Source: a bacterium
GTDB lineage: Bacteria > 4484-113
Reading direction: 5' to 3'
Length of the DNA: 52,111 bases
Assembly (NCBI GenBank): GCA_021163765.1
Contig: JAGGTK010000015.1
Location: forward strand, 1 to 52,111
This document shows, in pieces, positions 7,212 through 14,788 of this stretch. Below the pieces are notes generated by a model. The model did not search any database, had not been told where the DNA came from, and was given only the letters and a program-made list of their open reading frames with translations. Both the position numbers and the translations under genes were made by a program. How positions within the stretch are numbered: position 1 is the stretch's first letter; each line of letters opens with the position of its first letter.

Positions 7212-8141
7212 ATGTTGCTTGATCGCGAAGACGCGAGGAAGCTCGCCGATCTCATCGGCAAGAAGATGGCGCAAGACCCCGAGAAGTGGCGCACGGTTGC
7301 GCGCAAGGTCGGCCCGAAGTCGGGCTGCTCCTCATTGTTCGGCCCCGGTGATAATCTCCCCGCCCCGGGCGAAGCCGCCCACGCCCTGAACTTCATGCAC
7401 CATGCCGTCCGCGGCGTAAGACCGTATCCGGAGAATGGTGGTGGGGCAGGTCGGGCTGGCGACAGAAATTGTGGGGAGTATGGAGACAACTGTATAGAAT
7501 CTGGTGGATTCAATCCGTCCTCGTGTACAACCTCAGTCGGGTTTAATGGAGACGAGTATTGTCAGTCGCCTGGCGGTGGCTACACTGGCCCTTGCATTGC
7601 GCCCGACATATATATGTGTGCGCCAGAGAAGATCTTCGAGTGCAGTCCGCCATTCAAATGTAACGCGCCGTTCGACTGCGAAGACAGCTTTGGCGGCTGT
7701 GATGCAAGCCACAAGTACTGCCAGTGCGCAGATCTTCAATGCATGAATGACCAAGTGAATTACAATTGCTCAAACTTTACCTGCTCAGCGAAAAACGGTA
7801 GCGAATTTGGCTGCCATCCTGAAGGCGTATTTACGTGCGGTAGCACGGGAAGCGTTTTCGGATGTGCCGTGATTCATACATGTCAAGAAGGGCCTTTCAA
7901 CTGCGTTGCAGGGCAATATCATTGCACAAATACTTTCGAGTGCCAAACGGACGACTACTACGACTGCAACAACGAGTTTACCTGCCACAACGCCGGTGTG
8001 ACCTGTTACGAAAGATTCGACTGCTCAAGTTCGTTTGAGTGCGATCCTAGAATAGGATTTAAAAACGAAAGCTGCGATGGCGAAGAGTACGACTGCTGGA
8101 ACGATTTTAATTGCGAGGAGGAGGCATACTCACCTGAGTAG
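7212..8141 (+). CDS. Cysteine-rich repeat protein, candidate modified-peptide precursor
   Basis: 309 residues with 31 Cys, 30 of them after residue 86. No signal peptide. Residues ~1-80 are leader-like: a charged helix (LDREDARKLADLIGKKMA), then a stretch ending PYPENGGGAG with a Gly-Gly that could be a cleavage site. From residue ~134 to 301 an aromatic-X-Cys tripeptide recurs about 18 times (YMC, FEC, FKC, FDC, YNC, FTC, FGC, FNC, YHC, YDC and so on), mostly 6-8 residues apart, with Asn, Asp, Gly and Ser between. This is unlike zinc-finger or ferredoxin spacing. ATG 7212 has GGAGGG upstream. The gene lies in an operon with a radical SAM/SPASM enzyme, so I infer it is the enzyme's substrate. 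A metal-binding or disulfide-rich structural protein is the alternative. Confidence 0.75.
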   Translation: MLLDREDARKLADLIGKKMAQDPEKWRTVARKVGPKSGCSSLFGPGDNLPAPGEAAHALNFMHHAVRGVRPYPENGGGAGRAGDRNCGEYGDNCIESGGFNPSSCTTSVGFNGDEYCQSPGGGYTGPCIAPDIYMCAPEKIFECSPPFKCNAPFDCEDSFGGCDASHKYCQCADLQCMNDQVNYNCSNFTCSAKNGSEFGCHPEGVFTCGSTGSVFGCAVIHTCQEGPFNCVAGQYHCTNTFECQTDDYYDCNNEFTCHNAGVTCYERFDCSSSFECDPRIGFKNESCDGEEYDCWNDFNCEEEAYSPE

Positions 8142-8158
8142 TTAGGAGGATTCAATAT

Positions 8159-9088
8159 ATGTTAAGTATGATGCTGAATCAGGCAAGCGTCAAGGCTTGG
8201 CATGTGCGTCTAAGCGTGTGTCTCATGGTTGCGTGCGTTTTCGTGCCTTGGCAGTGGCCTTTCAACGCTCTGGCGGCAAGCGAGCACACTCCCACTGTTA
8301 TAGATGTGCGGTACGGACCTCGAGTCGAGTTCCAAACAGAGGCTCGAACTTTCACGCACCGCGTGTGGCGTTTGGACAGTTACGCAGTAGAACATCCTGA
8401 TGAAGCTGAGCTACTTGCAGATATCCGTGATACGAACGCGCGATGGCTATTGATGCAGGCGCGCGAGTACGGCAAGTTCGCCGTTTCGTACGACTTTGAG
8501 CTAGATATCGTAGGCAAGCCCCCGCGGCATTACCCATATACCGGTCCCTATGATCGAGGCGTTAGATTCCGTCCACCCAGCGAATGGATTCTATATTATG
8601 TTAATCCAGTAGCACTTACCTTCAGCGAAATCGATGAAGGTCTCATCCTGATTAGTTACACAAGTTCTGAGCCAGAGCCGCCGCCATTTGCACGTGAGGT
8701 TGCGTTGTGGCCGAGTTCCAGACCGGAGATTTGGAGGCAGAGAGCATCTTATACCTTATGGCCAAGCCGTTCGCCTAACATGTTAGCCTGCGAACTCCTA
8801 ATTGATCCTGATACTTACTTTCTCCTTTCGGAGCGGTTAACAACAAGCTACTGGCGATATTGGCATAATGCCGAGTACTCATACCGCGAAGGTGAATATC
8901 CGAAGGAAGTACGCGTGACACTCGGAGCGCGCGACCCCAATGGGGCTTCCTCCTCTATGATAGAGGCTAAGTGCGGGATGGTTGACAGTTTCTGGTTCAT
9001 TCGAGCCTACACTAGGTATCGCGATAATTCCGCTCAGGAGATAAGCTGGACCGTTTCAGTGAACGACATTACTGTAACGAAGATGTAG
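8159..9088 (+). CDS. Exported protein of unknown family in the cysteine-rich/rSAM operon
   Basis: 309-residue protein with an N-terminal signal peptide: short N-region, hydrophobic stretch around LSVCLMVACVFV, and a plausible cleavage at ALAAS near residue 40. The mature part is rich in Tyr, Trp, Arg and Pro with no domain I recognise. Its beta-strand-like pattern (WILYYVNPVALTF, EVRVTLGARD, ISWTVSVNDITV) suggests a secreted or periplasmic beta fold. It has a strong ribosome site (TTAGGAGGATTC), begins 17 bp after the cysteine-rich gene and ends 12 bp before the radical SAM gene, so all three are surely co-expressed. A role in export, folding or display of the cysteine-rich product is possible but only inferred. 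Confidence 0.78.
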   Translation: MLSMMLNQASVKAWHVRLSVCLMVACVFVPWQWPFNALAASEHTPTVIDVRYGPRVEFQTEARTFTHRVWRLDSYAVEHPDEAELLADIRDTNARWLLMQAREYGKFAVSYDFELDIVGKPPRHYPYTGPYDRGVRFRPPSEWILYYVNPVALTFSEIDEGLILISYTSSEPEPPPFAREVALWPSSRPEIWRQRASYTLWPSRSPNMLACELLIDPDTYFLLSERLTTSYWRYWHNAEYSYREGEYPKEVRVTLGARDPNGASSSMIEAKCGMVDSFWFIRAYTRYRDNSAQEISWTVSVNDITVTKM

Positions 9089-9100
9089 GCTCTAAGGGCG

Positions 9101-10270
9101 GTGGAATCCGCGACGAAAGTGGTGTCCGTTCAAACCAGACTGATTGCCAAGGCCTTTTGCAGCTTGCTATGTGAACGTACTTTCCAGGAAATCCGCATAA
9201 TCGACGCCCTCATCACCGAGGACTGCAACTGTCGGTGTGATTATTGTTTTATTGAGGGAAAGCACCCACAGCGGATGACTGAGGGTATAGTAAAAGCTAC
9301 GGTAGATTTTGCCCTTCTGAAATCACGTAATCTCCGAACAGTCGAAATACTGCTATTCGGCGGTGAGCCGCTCACTGCGTTTGATCTGATGCAGCTTACG
9401 GTGGAGTATGGCGACTATCGGGCCGCACTGATGGGTAAGCGAATCTCATACTCGATGACCACTAACGGAACATTGTTTGATGAGGAAAAGCTAAGTTTCT
9501 GCCATAAGCATGGAATCAAATTTCTTCTCTCAATTGACGGAGACGAGGAAACACACAATACTCACCGTAAGTTCGCTGACGGACGTGGCACTTACAGAAC
9601 GATTGCGGAGAAAATACCGTTGATGAAGCAGTACCAGCCATGGCTTGGCGCTCGAGTGACACCAACACCTAAGAACATGCATAAGTTACATAAGAATATA
9701 GTTCATTTACACCAACTTGGCATCAACCAGGTTCTTATCGGCCCTGCTTCTGGATTGCCCTACAGCGATGGCGATGTAGCTGAATTGAGAAGGCAGTTGG
9801 CCGATATCGGCACATATTACATAGCGCAGAAAAAGAAAAGGATACCATTTCGCTTTACTCATTTCGAGAAAGACGGCGATGGCGCACCTAACAAATACCG
9901 TGGATTTTGGGGATGCGGTGCAGGACGCGGTAGAATCAGCGTGTCGGCATCCGGTGAAATACAGCCGTGCGCCAAGGTGCAGGGCTTGAACGGCTTAGCG
10001 GGCATCCCTGAGTTCTCGCTGGGCAATGTCCTGACTGGTTTCACGAATCTCGATGCGCGCCGCGAGTTCATCGCCTTCCGCTATGACCTGCGCAAAGCCT
10101 GCCACAACTGTGACCTCAAGGACGATTGCGCCGGAGGGTGTCCGGCGGTCAACTATAAAGCTACCGGCTCTATCTTTCTGCCTGACCCCTGCGAGTGCAA
10201 GCTCACCCGCGCCCACATCGAAGTAAAGCGCGAGGTCATCGCCAAGCTGGAAGCCGAAGGCCTGGCGTAA
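9101..10270 (+). CDS. Radical SAM/SPASM peptide-modifying enzyme
   Basis: 389-residue radical SAM enzyme. The CxxxCxxC that binds the SAM [4Fe-4S] cluster is at Cys42, 46 and 49 (EDCNCRCDYCF); the SAM-binding GGEP is at 87-90. A C-terminal SPASM domain with auxiliary Fe-S ligands shows Cys272, 290, 334, 337, 343, 347, 364 and 366 (CGAGRG, QPCAK, CHNCDLKDDCAGGC, DPCEC). SPASM enzymes of this size commonly make thioether or C-C crosslinks in ribosomal peptides. No PqqD-like recognition domain is visible at the N-terminus. The GTG start at 9101 has only a close AAGGG; GTGs at 9119 or 9122 are alternatives. Last gene of the operon whose second gene encodes the likely substrate. Confidence 0.9.
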   Translation: MESATKVVSVQTRLIAKAFCSLLCERTFQEIRIIDALITEDCNCRCDYCFIEGKHPQRMTEGIVKATVDFALLKSRNLRTVEILLFGGEPLTAFDLMQLTVEYGDYRAALMGKRISYSMTTNGTLFDEEKLSFCHKHGIKFLLSIDGDEETHNTHRKFADGRGTYRTIAEKIPLMKQYQPWLGARVTPTPKNMHKLHKNIVHLHQLGINQVLIGPASGLPYSDGDVAELRRQLADIGTYYIAQKKKRIPFRFTHFEKDGDGAPNKYRGFWGCGAGRGRISVSASGEIQPCAKVQGLNGLAGIPEFSLGNVLTGFTNLDARREFIAFRYDLRKACHNCDLKDDCAGGCPAVNYKATGSIFLPDPCECKLTRAHIEVKREVIAKLEAEGLA

Positions 10271-10349
10271 AGCGAAGCAGGCGGGGCACAAGACCGCACC
10301 CTACAGCGGGCACGGCGTGACGTGCACCTACATAGGGCTGCAGCCAGCT

Positions 10350-12422
10350 TTACTCCTTTTCCTTGGGTGCGTTGGCCTCGGCGATTACGGCCTGCGCGAT
10401 GTTCGACGGGACTTCCTCGTAATGGTCGAAGTCCATCTCGTAATGGCCGGAGCCCTGGGTCATCGAGCGCAGCGTGTTGATGTACTTGTAGACCTCCGCG
10501 AGCGGAACCAGCGCCTCGATAATCTTCATATGCTCGCTCCCGCCGACGCCCTGGACACGGCCGCGCCGCGAGTTTAAGTCACCCATCACGTCGCCCATAT
10601 ACTCGTCCGGCACCATTATCTTCAGCTTATAAATTGGTTCTAGAAGAACCGGTTTGGCCTCTTCGAACGCTTTCTTGAATCCCATCGAAGCGGCTATCTT
10701 GAAAGCCATCTCGCTGCTGTCAACGGTATGGTAGCTGCCATCGTAAAGCGTAACCTTGATATTGGACACCGGATAGCCCGCGAGCACTCCGCCGGACATT
10801 ACTTCTACCAGCCCTTTTTGCACCGCCGGCACGAACTTGCCGGGGACAACGCCGCCGACTATGGCATTGACGAACTCGAAGTCCTCGTCCGGCAGCGGCT
10901 CGATTTTCAGCCACACGTCGCCGTACTGGCCGCGCCCGCCGGTCTGCTTCTTGTATTTGCCCTGAGCCTGCGCGCTGGCCTTGATGGTCTCCTTGTAGGG
11001 CACACGGGGCTTGACCCATTCGACCTGCACGCCGAATCGCTCGTTGAGCTTCTCGCGGGCGACGCTCAGATGCAACTCGCCCATTCCGTATACCACGAGC
11101 TGGCGCGTAAGCTCGCTCATCTCGACGCGCAGCGTAGGATCCTCCTCGTGGAGCTGGGTGAGCCCGGACGACGCCTTTTCGAGTAGGGCCTTGTCCTCCA
11201 CCTCGATAGCCTCGTAAGAGACCGCTTTGGGGTATTCAATAGGGGGATACTGCACCTGCTGCTCTTTGCTGCACAGTGTGTCGCCGATGTGAGTGTTCTT
11301 GAGCTTGACCGTTGCGACAATATCACCAGCTGCGGCTTCCGTGATGTCCTGGCGGGTCTTGCCCAGCATAGCCATCAGCGCGGGTATCTTCTCGTTGTCG
11401 CCCGTGTGCGGATTGTAGACGGTGTCGCCGGGCCGGATTTTTCCCGCACCCACGCGGAAGTATGTCATCTCGCCGACTTTGGATTCGCCGACGACTTTGA
11501 ATACCCGTGCCGCCAGTGGCGCGTCTTCGCTAACGGGCAGGGATTTCTCCTTTCCGTTAGTGTCTCGGAGAATGAGTTTTCCTCGTGCGTCGGGTGCCGG
11601 CATCAAATCGACGATGAGGTCCAGCAGTGCGTCCACGCCGTGCAGCAACGATGCGGCGCCTGCCAGCACGGGGACTATCTCGCCCGCCTGCATGCCTTTT
11701 GCCAGCACGGAAGCCAGTTCCTCCGTGGTGATTTCCTCTTCAGCCAGGTATTTCTCGAAGAGCTTCTCGTCCTGCTCAACGATACTTTCGATGAGCTCGA
11801 AGCGCAGCTTGTCCACCGGTTCGGCGTCGTCGTCTGTCACGGCGGCCTTCTTCAGCTTGCCGCCATCGCGCAGGTGAGCCTGGCGTGTGAGTATGTCAGC
11901 TACACCCTTCAGTTTCGCGGCTTCGCCGACAGGAACGACCAGCGGGGTTACCGCCTTCCCGAACTGGCTCTTCAGCTCCTCCAATACCTTGGCGAAACTC
12001 GTCCCCTCTTTATCCAGATGGTTGATGAAGAACGCCCGTGCGATGCCCTGATCTCCGGCAATCTCCCAGGCGCGGATGGTTTGGGACTCGATGCCGGCCT
12101 GGGCGTTGACCACGATTACCGTTGCATCCGATACCGCCATCGCGCCCACCATCTCGCCGATGAAGTCGAGGTACCCGGGGGTGTCCAGGATGTTCAGGCT
12201 GTGCTCCCGGTACGTCAGCGGCAGAATGGACGTGTAGATGGAGTGCTTCTTGCGGATCTCTTCGGGCGTATTGTCGGACACGGTGTTGCCGTCTTCCACC
12301 TTGCCCTGCCGGTTAACGACGCCCTGGGAGTACAGGATAGCCTCCGCAAGCGTGGTTTTGCCGCTTCCGCCGTGCCCTGCCAGGGCTACATTTCGTTTCT
12401 TTTCCACCGGGATGAGTGCCAT
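10350..12422 (-). CDS. Elongation factor G-like translational GTPase (EF-G paralogue type)
   Basis: 690-residue EF-G family GTPase. G1 is GHGGSGKTT (~16-24) and G3 is DTPGYLDF. The G4 motif reads NHLDKEG, so the usual NKxD has His for Lys. Domains II-V follow, including the EF-G-like GRGQYGDV segment and the C-terminal RRGRVQG. It belongs to the EF-G-like second-copy group (often annotated fusA-like) rather than the str-operon EF-G, because it stands alone without rpsL/rpsG/tuf. Its role in translocation, recycling or stress is unknown. ATG 12422 has CGGAGACG upstream and a TATAAT at 12460-12465. It converges with the radical SAM operon, 79 bp away. Confidence 0.9.
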   Translation of the reverse strand: MALIPVEKKRNVALAGHGGSGKTTLAEAILYSQGVVNRQGKVEDGNTVSDNTPEEIRKKHSIYTSILPLTYREHSLNILDTPGYLDFIGEMVGAMAVSDATVIVVNAQAGIESQTIRAWEIAGDQGIARAFFINHLDKEGTSFAKVLEELKSQFGKAVTPLVVPVGEAAKLKGVADILTRQAHLRDGGKLKKAAVTDDDAEPVDKLRFELIESIVEQDEKLFEKYLAEEEITTEELASVLAKGMQAGEIVPVLAGAASLLHGVDALLDLIVDLMPAPDARGKLILRDTNGKEKSLPVSEDAPLAARVFKVVGESKVGEMTYFRVGAGKIRPGDTVYNPHTGDNEKIPALMAMLGKTRQDITEAAAGDIVATVKLKNTHIGDTLCSKEQQVQYPPIEYPKAVSYEAIEVEDKALLEKASSGLTQLHEEDPTLRVEMSELTRQLVVYGMGELHLSVAREKLNERFGVQVEWVKPRVPYKETIKASAQAQGKYKKQTGGRGQYGDVWLKIEPLPDEDFEFVNAIVGGVVPGKFVPAVQKGLVEVMSGGVLAGYPVSNIKVTLYDGSYHTVDSSEMAFKIAASMGFKKAFEEAKPVLLEPIYKLKIMVPDEYMGDVMGDLNSRRGRVQGVGGSEHMKIIEALVPLAEVYKYINTLRSMTQGSGHYEMDFDHYEEVPSNIAQAVIAEANAPKEKE

Positions 12423-12459
12423 TTCGTCTCCGATTGTCCTGAAATTCGCGGGAATAATG

Positions 12460-12488
12460 ATTATAGCAGCGGGGTATGGTCGCGTCTA
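12460..12488 (-). promoter_or_regulatory. Probable promoter of the EF-G-like gene
   Basis: Minus-strand TATAAT at 12465-12460 with TAGACG 17 bp upstream (12488-12483), a weak -35. The predicted start is ~30 nt upstream of ATG 12422. Confidence 0.5.
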
Positions 12489-12551
12489 TGGGCTTTGAGT
12501 TACAGAAGGCCAGTCTGGACAGGAGGCAGCGGCCCAACAACGGTCGTCGCG

Positions 12552-13415
12552 CTAGAGGAATATATCCACGCTTGTGTGGCTGAATAGCCCGTCATCGAAG
12601 ATGAGTTTGTACTGTTTCCCTTTCGGAACTTCGAAAATCAGCCATCCCACGATACTGCCTCCCGGAGGAACGTTGGTCGCCTCTAAGCTATTATCTAGGC
12701 CGTAGGTCTCGCTAGAAACGTTGATGGTTAGACCTTCCGGAGTCTGCACTGTGAAGTAGAGCGGATTTACATGCTGAGTCTGGGAACCCTCGTTTCTTAG
12801 CACCAGCGGTACCCATAGATAGCGGTAATCACTTGATTCCTCGAAATACTGGTAATAGCCGAACGTTGAAGGCCCCTTCAACGTCATCTTCACTTCATCG
12901 CCGACTACGAGCCCGATGCTGCTTTGCACTACGCTATCCTTAGATGTCCCATCGAGGTCGGCGTATAGGTAGTTGTTTGAGTAGCCGGCGCACGTAGGGA
13001 ATAGAATGAGAAGGGAGAGAAGTCCCGCAAGTCCGTAAACCAGCCAATACGGCTTGGTTCGGGACTCACTCGGTCTTGTGATGAGAGCGAATATCCCAAG
13101 AGGAGTTACCACCAAGAACCAAACCACGAGTAGTAGACCCATTCCAATAGCAGCGCCCGCAGCGACGAAGGGGTCGGCTGCAACATCATCTGTTACAGCA
13201 ACCGAACCTTCGACGCACCCTCTGGCGCAAAGGACTGTCCATACAATCAGCGCACTAATCCAGATGTCAAACCAAACAGACCGCCCCTTTGCTTTAGGTT
13301 TCTCTTTTTTTGGCGACTCATGTGAACTTGCGCCAGCTTCGCCGATTTGTGTCCCACACTTCGGGCAAAATACTGCTCCCTCTGGTGCTTCGCTGCCGCA
13401 CTTTGCGCAGAACAT
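12552..13415 (-). CDS. Zinc-ribbon membrane protein with DUF4352-like domain
   Basis: 287 residues. An N-terminal double-CxxC zinc ribbon (MFCAKCGSEAPEGAVFCPKC) is followed by a Lys/Pro/Ser linker (~25-45). About three transmembrane helices come next (~48-66, ~90-112, ~125-145). The extracytoplasmic C-terminal half resembles the beta-sandwich of DUF4352-type proteins (LWVPLVLRNEGSQTQHVNP, VPPGGSIVGWLIFEVPKG). Cytoplasmic zinc ribbon plus extracellular DUF4352 is a frequent but functionally uncharacterised combination. ATG 13415 has GAGAGGAGGG upstream. Transcribed alone; 129 bp separate it from the EF-G-like gene. Confidence 0.8.
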   Translation of the reverse strand: MFCAKCGSEAPEGAVFCPKCGTQIGEAGASSHESPKKEKPKAKGRSVWFDIWISALIVWTVLCARGCVEGSVAVTDDVAADPFVAAGAAIGMGLLLVVWFLVVTPLGIFALITRPSESRTKPYWLVYGLAGLLSLLILFPTCAGYSNNYLYADLDGTSKDSVVQSSIGLVVGDEVKMTLKGPSTFGYYQYFEESSDYRYLWVPLVLRNEGSQTQHVNPLYFTVQTPEGLTINVSSETYGLDNSLEATNVPPGGSIVGWLIFEVPKGKQYKLIFDDGLFSHTSVDIFL

Positions 13416-13786
13416 GTGTATTCCCTCCTCTCTGTTGAGATGATTGTATCACGATAACAGGTGAACACCGTATATGATGGGCATTGCAGGGCTCTAGCCT
13501 TCGGGGATTACGCGGTTAAAGGCTGACATAGATTCTCAGGATTTTCTACCGTTAAAGCCGCTACTTCTTCGCCACAACCTGCCAGTGGTCGTGGTTGTCC
13601 GGCTCGCAGGGGAGATTCAGCTCCGCGAGACCTCGACAGATGTCCTCGAAGCAAGGCGCGATGAATTACAGAACTCCGGCTTCCGCCCGGTGGTCAGCTA
13701 CGTGTTTTAGCGCTCACAGGCGGTATGCCTAAGGGGAACCATCTAATACTGGAGACTGAAACTCACAATAATATAGCCGATTGTCG
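13416..13786. other. Non-coding stretch with short gene remnants
   Basis: No intact gene in ~370 bp. A 34-codon minus-strand tail ending at 13561 looks like the end of a protein (see separate entry). The opposite strand is also open without a start up to TAG near 13710. The region probably holds decayed coding sequence. Confidence 0.5.
13561..13665 (-). pseudogene. Possible C-terminal remnant of a methyltransferase-like gene
   Basis: Minus-strand open stretch without start, bounded upstream by TAA at 13668-13666 and ending with TAG at 13563-13561. It reads ...EDICRGLAELNLP...DNHDHWQVVAKK-stop. The ending HDHWQVVAKK looks like the last strand of some class I SAM methyltransferases. Too short to assign firmly. 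The plus strand of the same DNA is open too, so the coding strand is uncertain. Confidence 0.25.
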
Positions 13787-13814
13787 TATAATAGATTCTG
13801 AGAATGGTTCTCAA
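13787..13814 (+). promoter_or_regulatory. -10 box and Fur-like operator 1 before the DUF5320/NifX/MinD operon
   Basis: TATAAT at 13787-13792 is followed by the dyad CTGAGA-ATGGT-TCTCAA at 13798-13814, placed over the predicted transcription start. The same TGAGA-N5-TCTCA dyad occurs before feoA (17001) and the exported-protein gene (19812). The form matches the TGAGAAT-N-ATTCTCA style of Fur box, so iron repression is likely. Confidence 0.72.
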
Positions 13815-13849
13815 AGTCAATATTCGCATACCTGCAAGGAGGTATTCAT

Positions 13850-14200
13850 ATGCCACGTGGAGATAGAACCGGCCCGATGGGCCAGGGTCCGATGACTGGA
13901 CGACGCATGGGTTACTGTGCAGGCTCCGATGTTCCCGGATACGCAAACGCGCCCGGCCGCGGAATGGGCTTCGGCGGTGGCTGGGGCTGGGGTGGAGGAG
14001 GTCGCGGCCATCGCAATATGTTTTACGCTACCGGCCTGTACGGCTGGCAGAGAGCGGCTGCTGTTCCTGTAGTCCCTCCAGTACCGGTTTCGGTCAACCG
14101 GGAGGAAGAACTCGAAGCGCTCAAGCGCCAGTCGGACTACTTCGGCAGCCAGCTTGACGCCATTCGCAAACGCATCGAAGAACTGCAGAAGGAGGATTAG
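13850..14200 (+). CDS. DUF5320 family protein
   Basis: 116 residues. The N-terminus MPRGDRTGPMGQGPMTGRR-MGYC is the hallmark of DUF5320, which regularly sits beside NifX/NifB-like and MinD-ferredoxin genes in anaerobes. A Gly/Trp-rich middle (~40-55, GFGGGWGWGGGGRG) and a C-terminal coiled coil (~84-116, EELEALKRQSDYFGSQL) follow. Function unknown; the coiled coil suggests oligomerisation or scaffolding. Excellent ribosome site (AAGGAGGT). First gene of a five-gene operon behind the Fur-like operator at 13798; the next gene begins 5 bp after its stop. Confidence 0.85.
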   Translation: MPRGDRTGPMGQGPMTGRRMGYCAGSDVPGYANAPGRGMGFGGGWGWGGGGRGHRNMFYATGLYGWQRAAAVPVVPPVPVSVNREEELEALKRQSDYFGSQLDAIRKRIEELQKED

Positions 14201-14205
14201 CACAT

Positions 14206-14772
14206 ATGTTGATTGCCATAACTTCCACCGGGGACAGCCTCGATTCGCAGGTTGATCCCCGTTTCGCGCGCTGTCCTTACTACATCATTTTCCAGACGGA
14301 TGACGGCTCATTTACCGCCCTGCCAAACAGCAGTGCCGCTATGGGTGGTGGCGCGGGAGTAGAAGCTGCAAAGTTCGTAAGCGATAAAGGCGTAAAAGCT
14401 ATTCTAACCGGCAGTTGCGGCCCGAACGCGCACGCTACTCTCAATGCGGCTGGAATAGAGGTTCATGACGGCGCAAGCGGAACCGTGCGCCAGGCGGTTG
14501 ATCAGTTCGTGCAGGGAAAATCGGCCGCTAATGTGCAGCCCAGCGCGCCTCCACACGCCGGAATGACGGGCGCCGGCGGTGGGCGCGGAATGGGCGGTGG
14601 CCAAGGCGCGGGCACAGGCGGTGGGCGCGGAATGGGTGGCGGACAAGGCGCAGGCGGTGGCGGACGTGGTATGGGCCAAGGCGGTGGTCGTGGTCGCGGC
14701 ATCGGCCCTCGCGATGGTCGCGGCGGTGGACGCGGTGGTGGAGGTCGAGGCGGCGGCGGTCGGGGCCAGTAG
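14206..14772 (+). CDS. NifX/NafY-like (dinitrogenase FeMo-cofactor biosynthesis fold) protein with RG-rich tail
   Basis: 188 residues. Residues 1-~105 form the NifX/NifB-C/MTH1175-like domain (MLIAITSTGDSLDSQVDPRFARCPYY start; GVKAILTGSCGPNAHATLNAAGI), which in other proteins carries Fe-S or Fe-Mo cluster precursors. From ~115 the chain is a low-complexity tail of GGGRGMGGGQGAG-type repeats ending in RGG runs, unusual for this family. No nitrogenase genes are near, so a nitrogen-fixation role is unlikely. A cluster-carrier role with the adjacent MinD-ferredoxin ATPases is inferred. GGAGG lies upstream; 16 bp to the next gene. Confidence 0.85.
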   Translation: MLIAITSTGDSLDSQVDPRFARCPYYIIFQTDDGSFTALPNSSAAMGGGAGVEAAKFVSDKGVKAILTGSCGPNAHATLNAAGIEVHDGASGTVRQAVDQFVQGKSAANVQPSAPPHAGMTGAGGGRGMGGGQGAGTGGGRGMGGGQGAGGGGRGMGQGGGRGRGIGPRDGRGGGRGGGGRGGGGRGQ

Positions 14773-14788
14773 GAGCAGGAGTCAGTCC

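Noticed and set aside
10271..10349. Strong bidirectional terminator between the radical SAM and EF-G-like genes
   Set aside because: Only a short GGCTGCAGCC palindrome without a T-run is visible.
11289..12587. 432-codon plus-strand frame opposite the EF-G-like gene
   Set aside because: It is the complement of a strongly conserved GTPase gene; composition is typical of a shadow frame.
14579..14788. Upstream in-frame extension of the first MinD-like gene through the Gly/Arg repeat DNA
   Set aside because: It reads the NifX tail in another frame and gives Ala/Val-rich low complexity with no homology. The family N-terminus begins at the Walker motif, so ATT 14789 is preferred.
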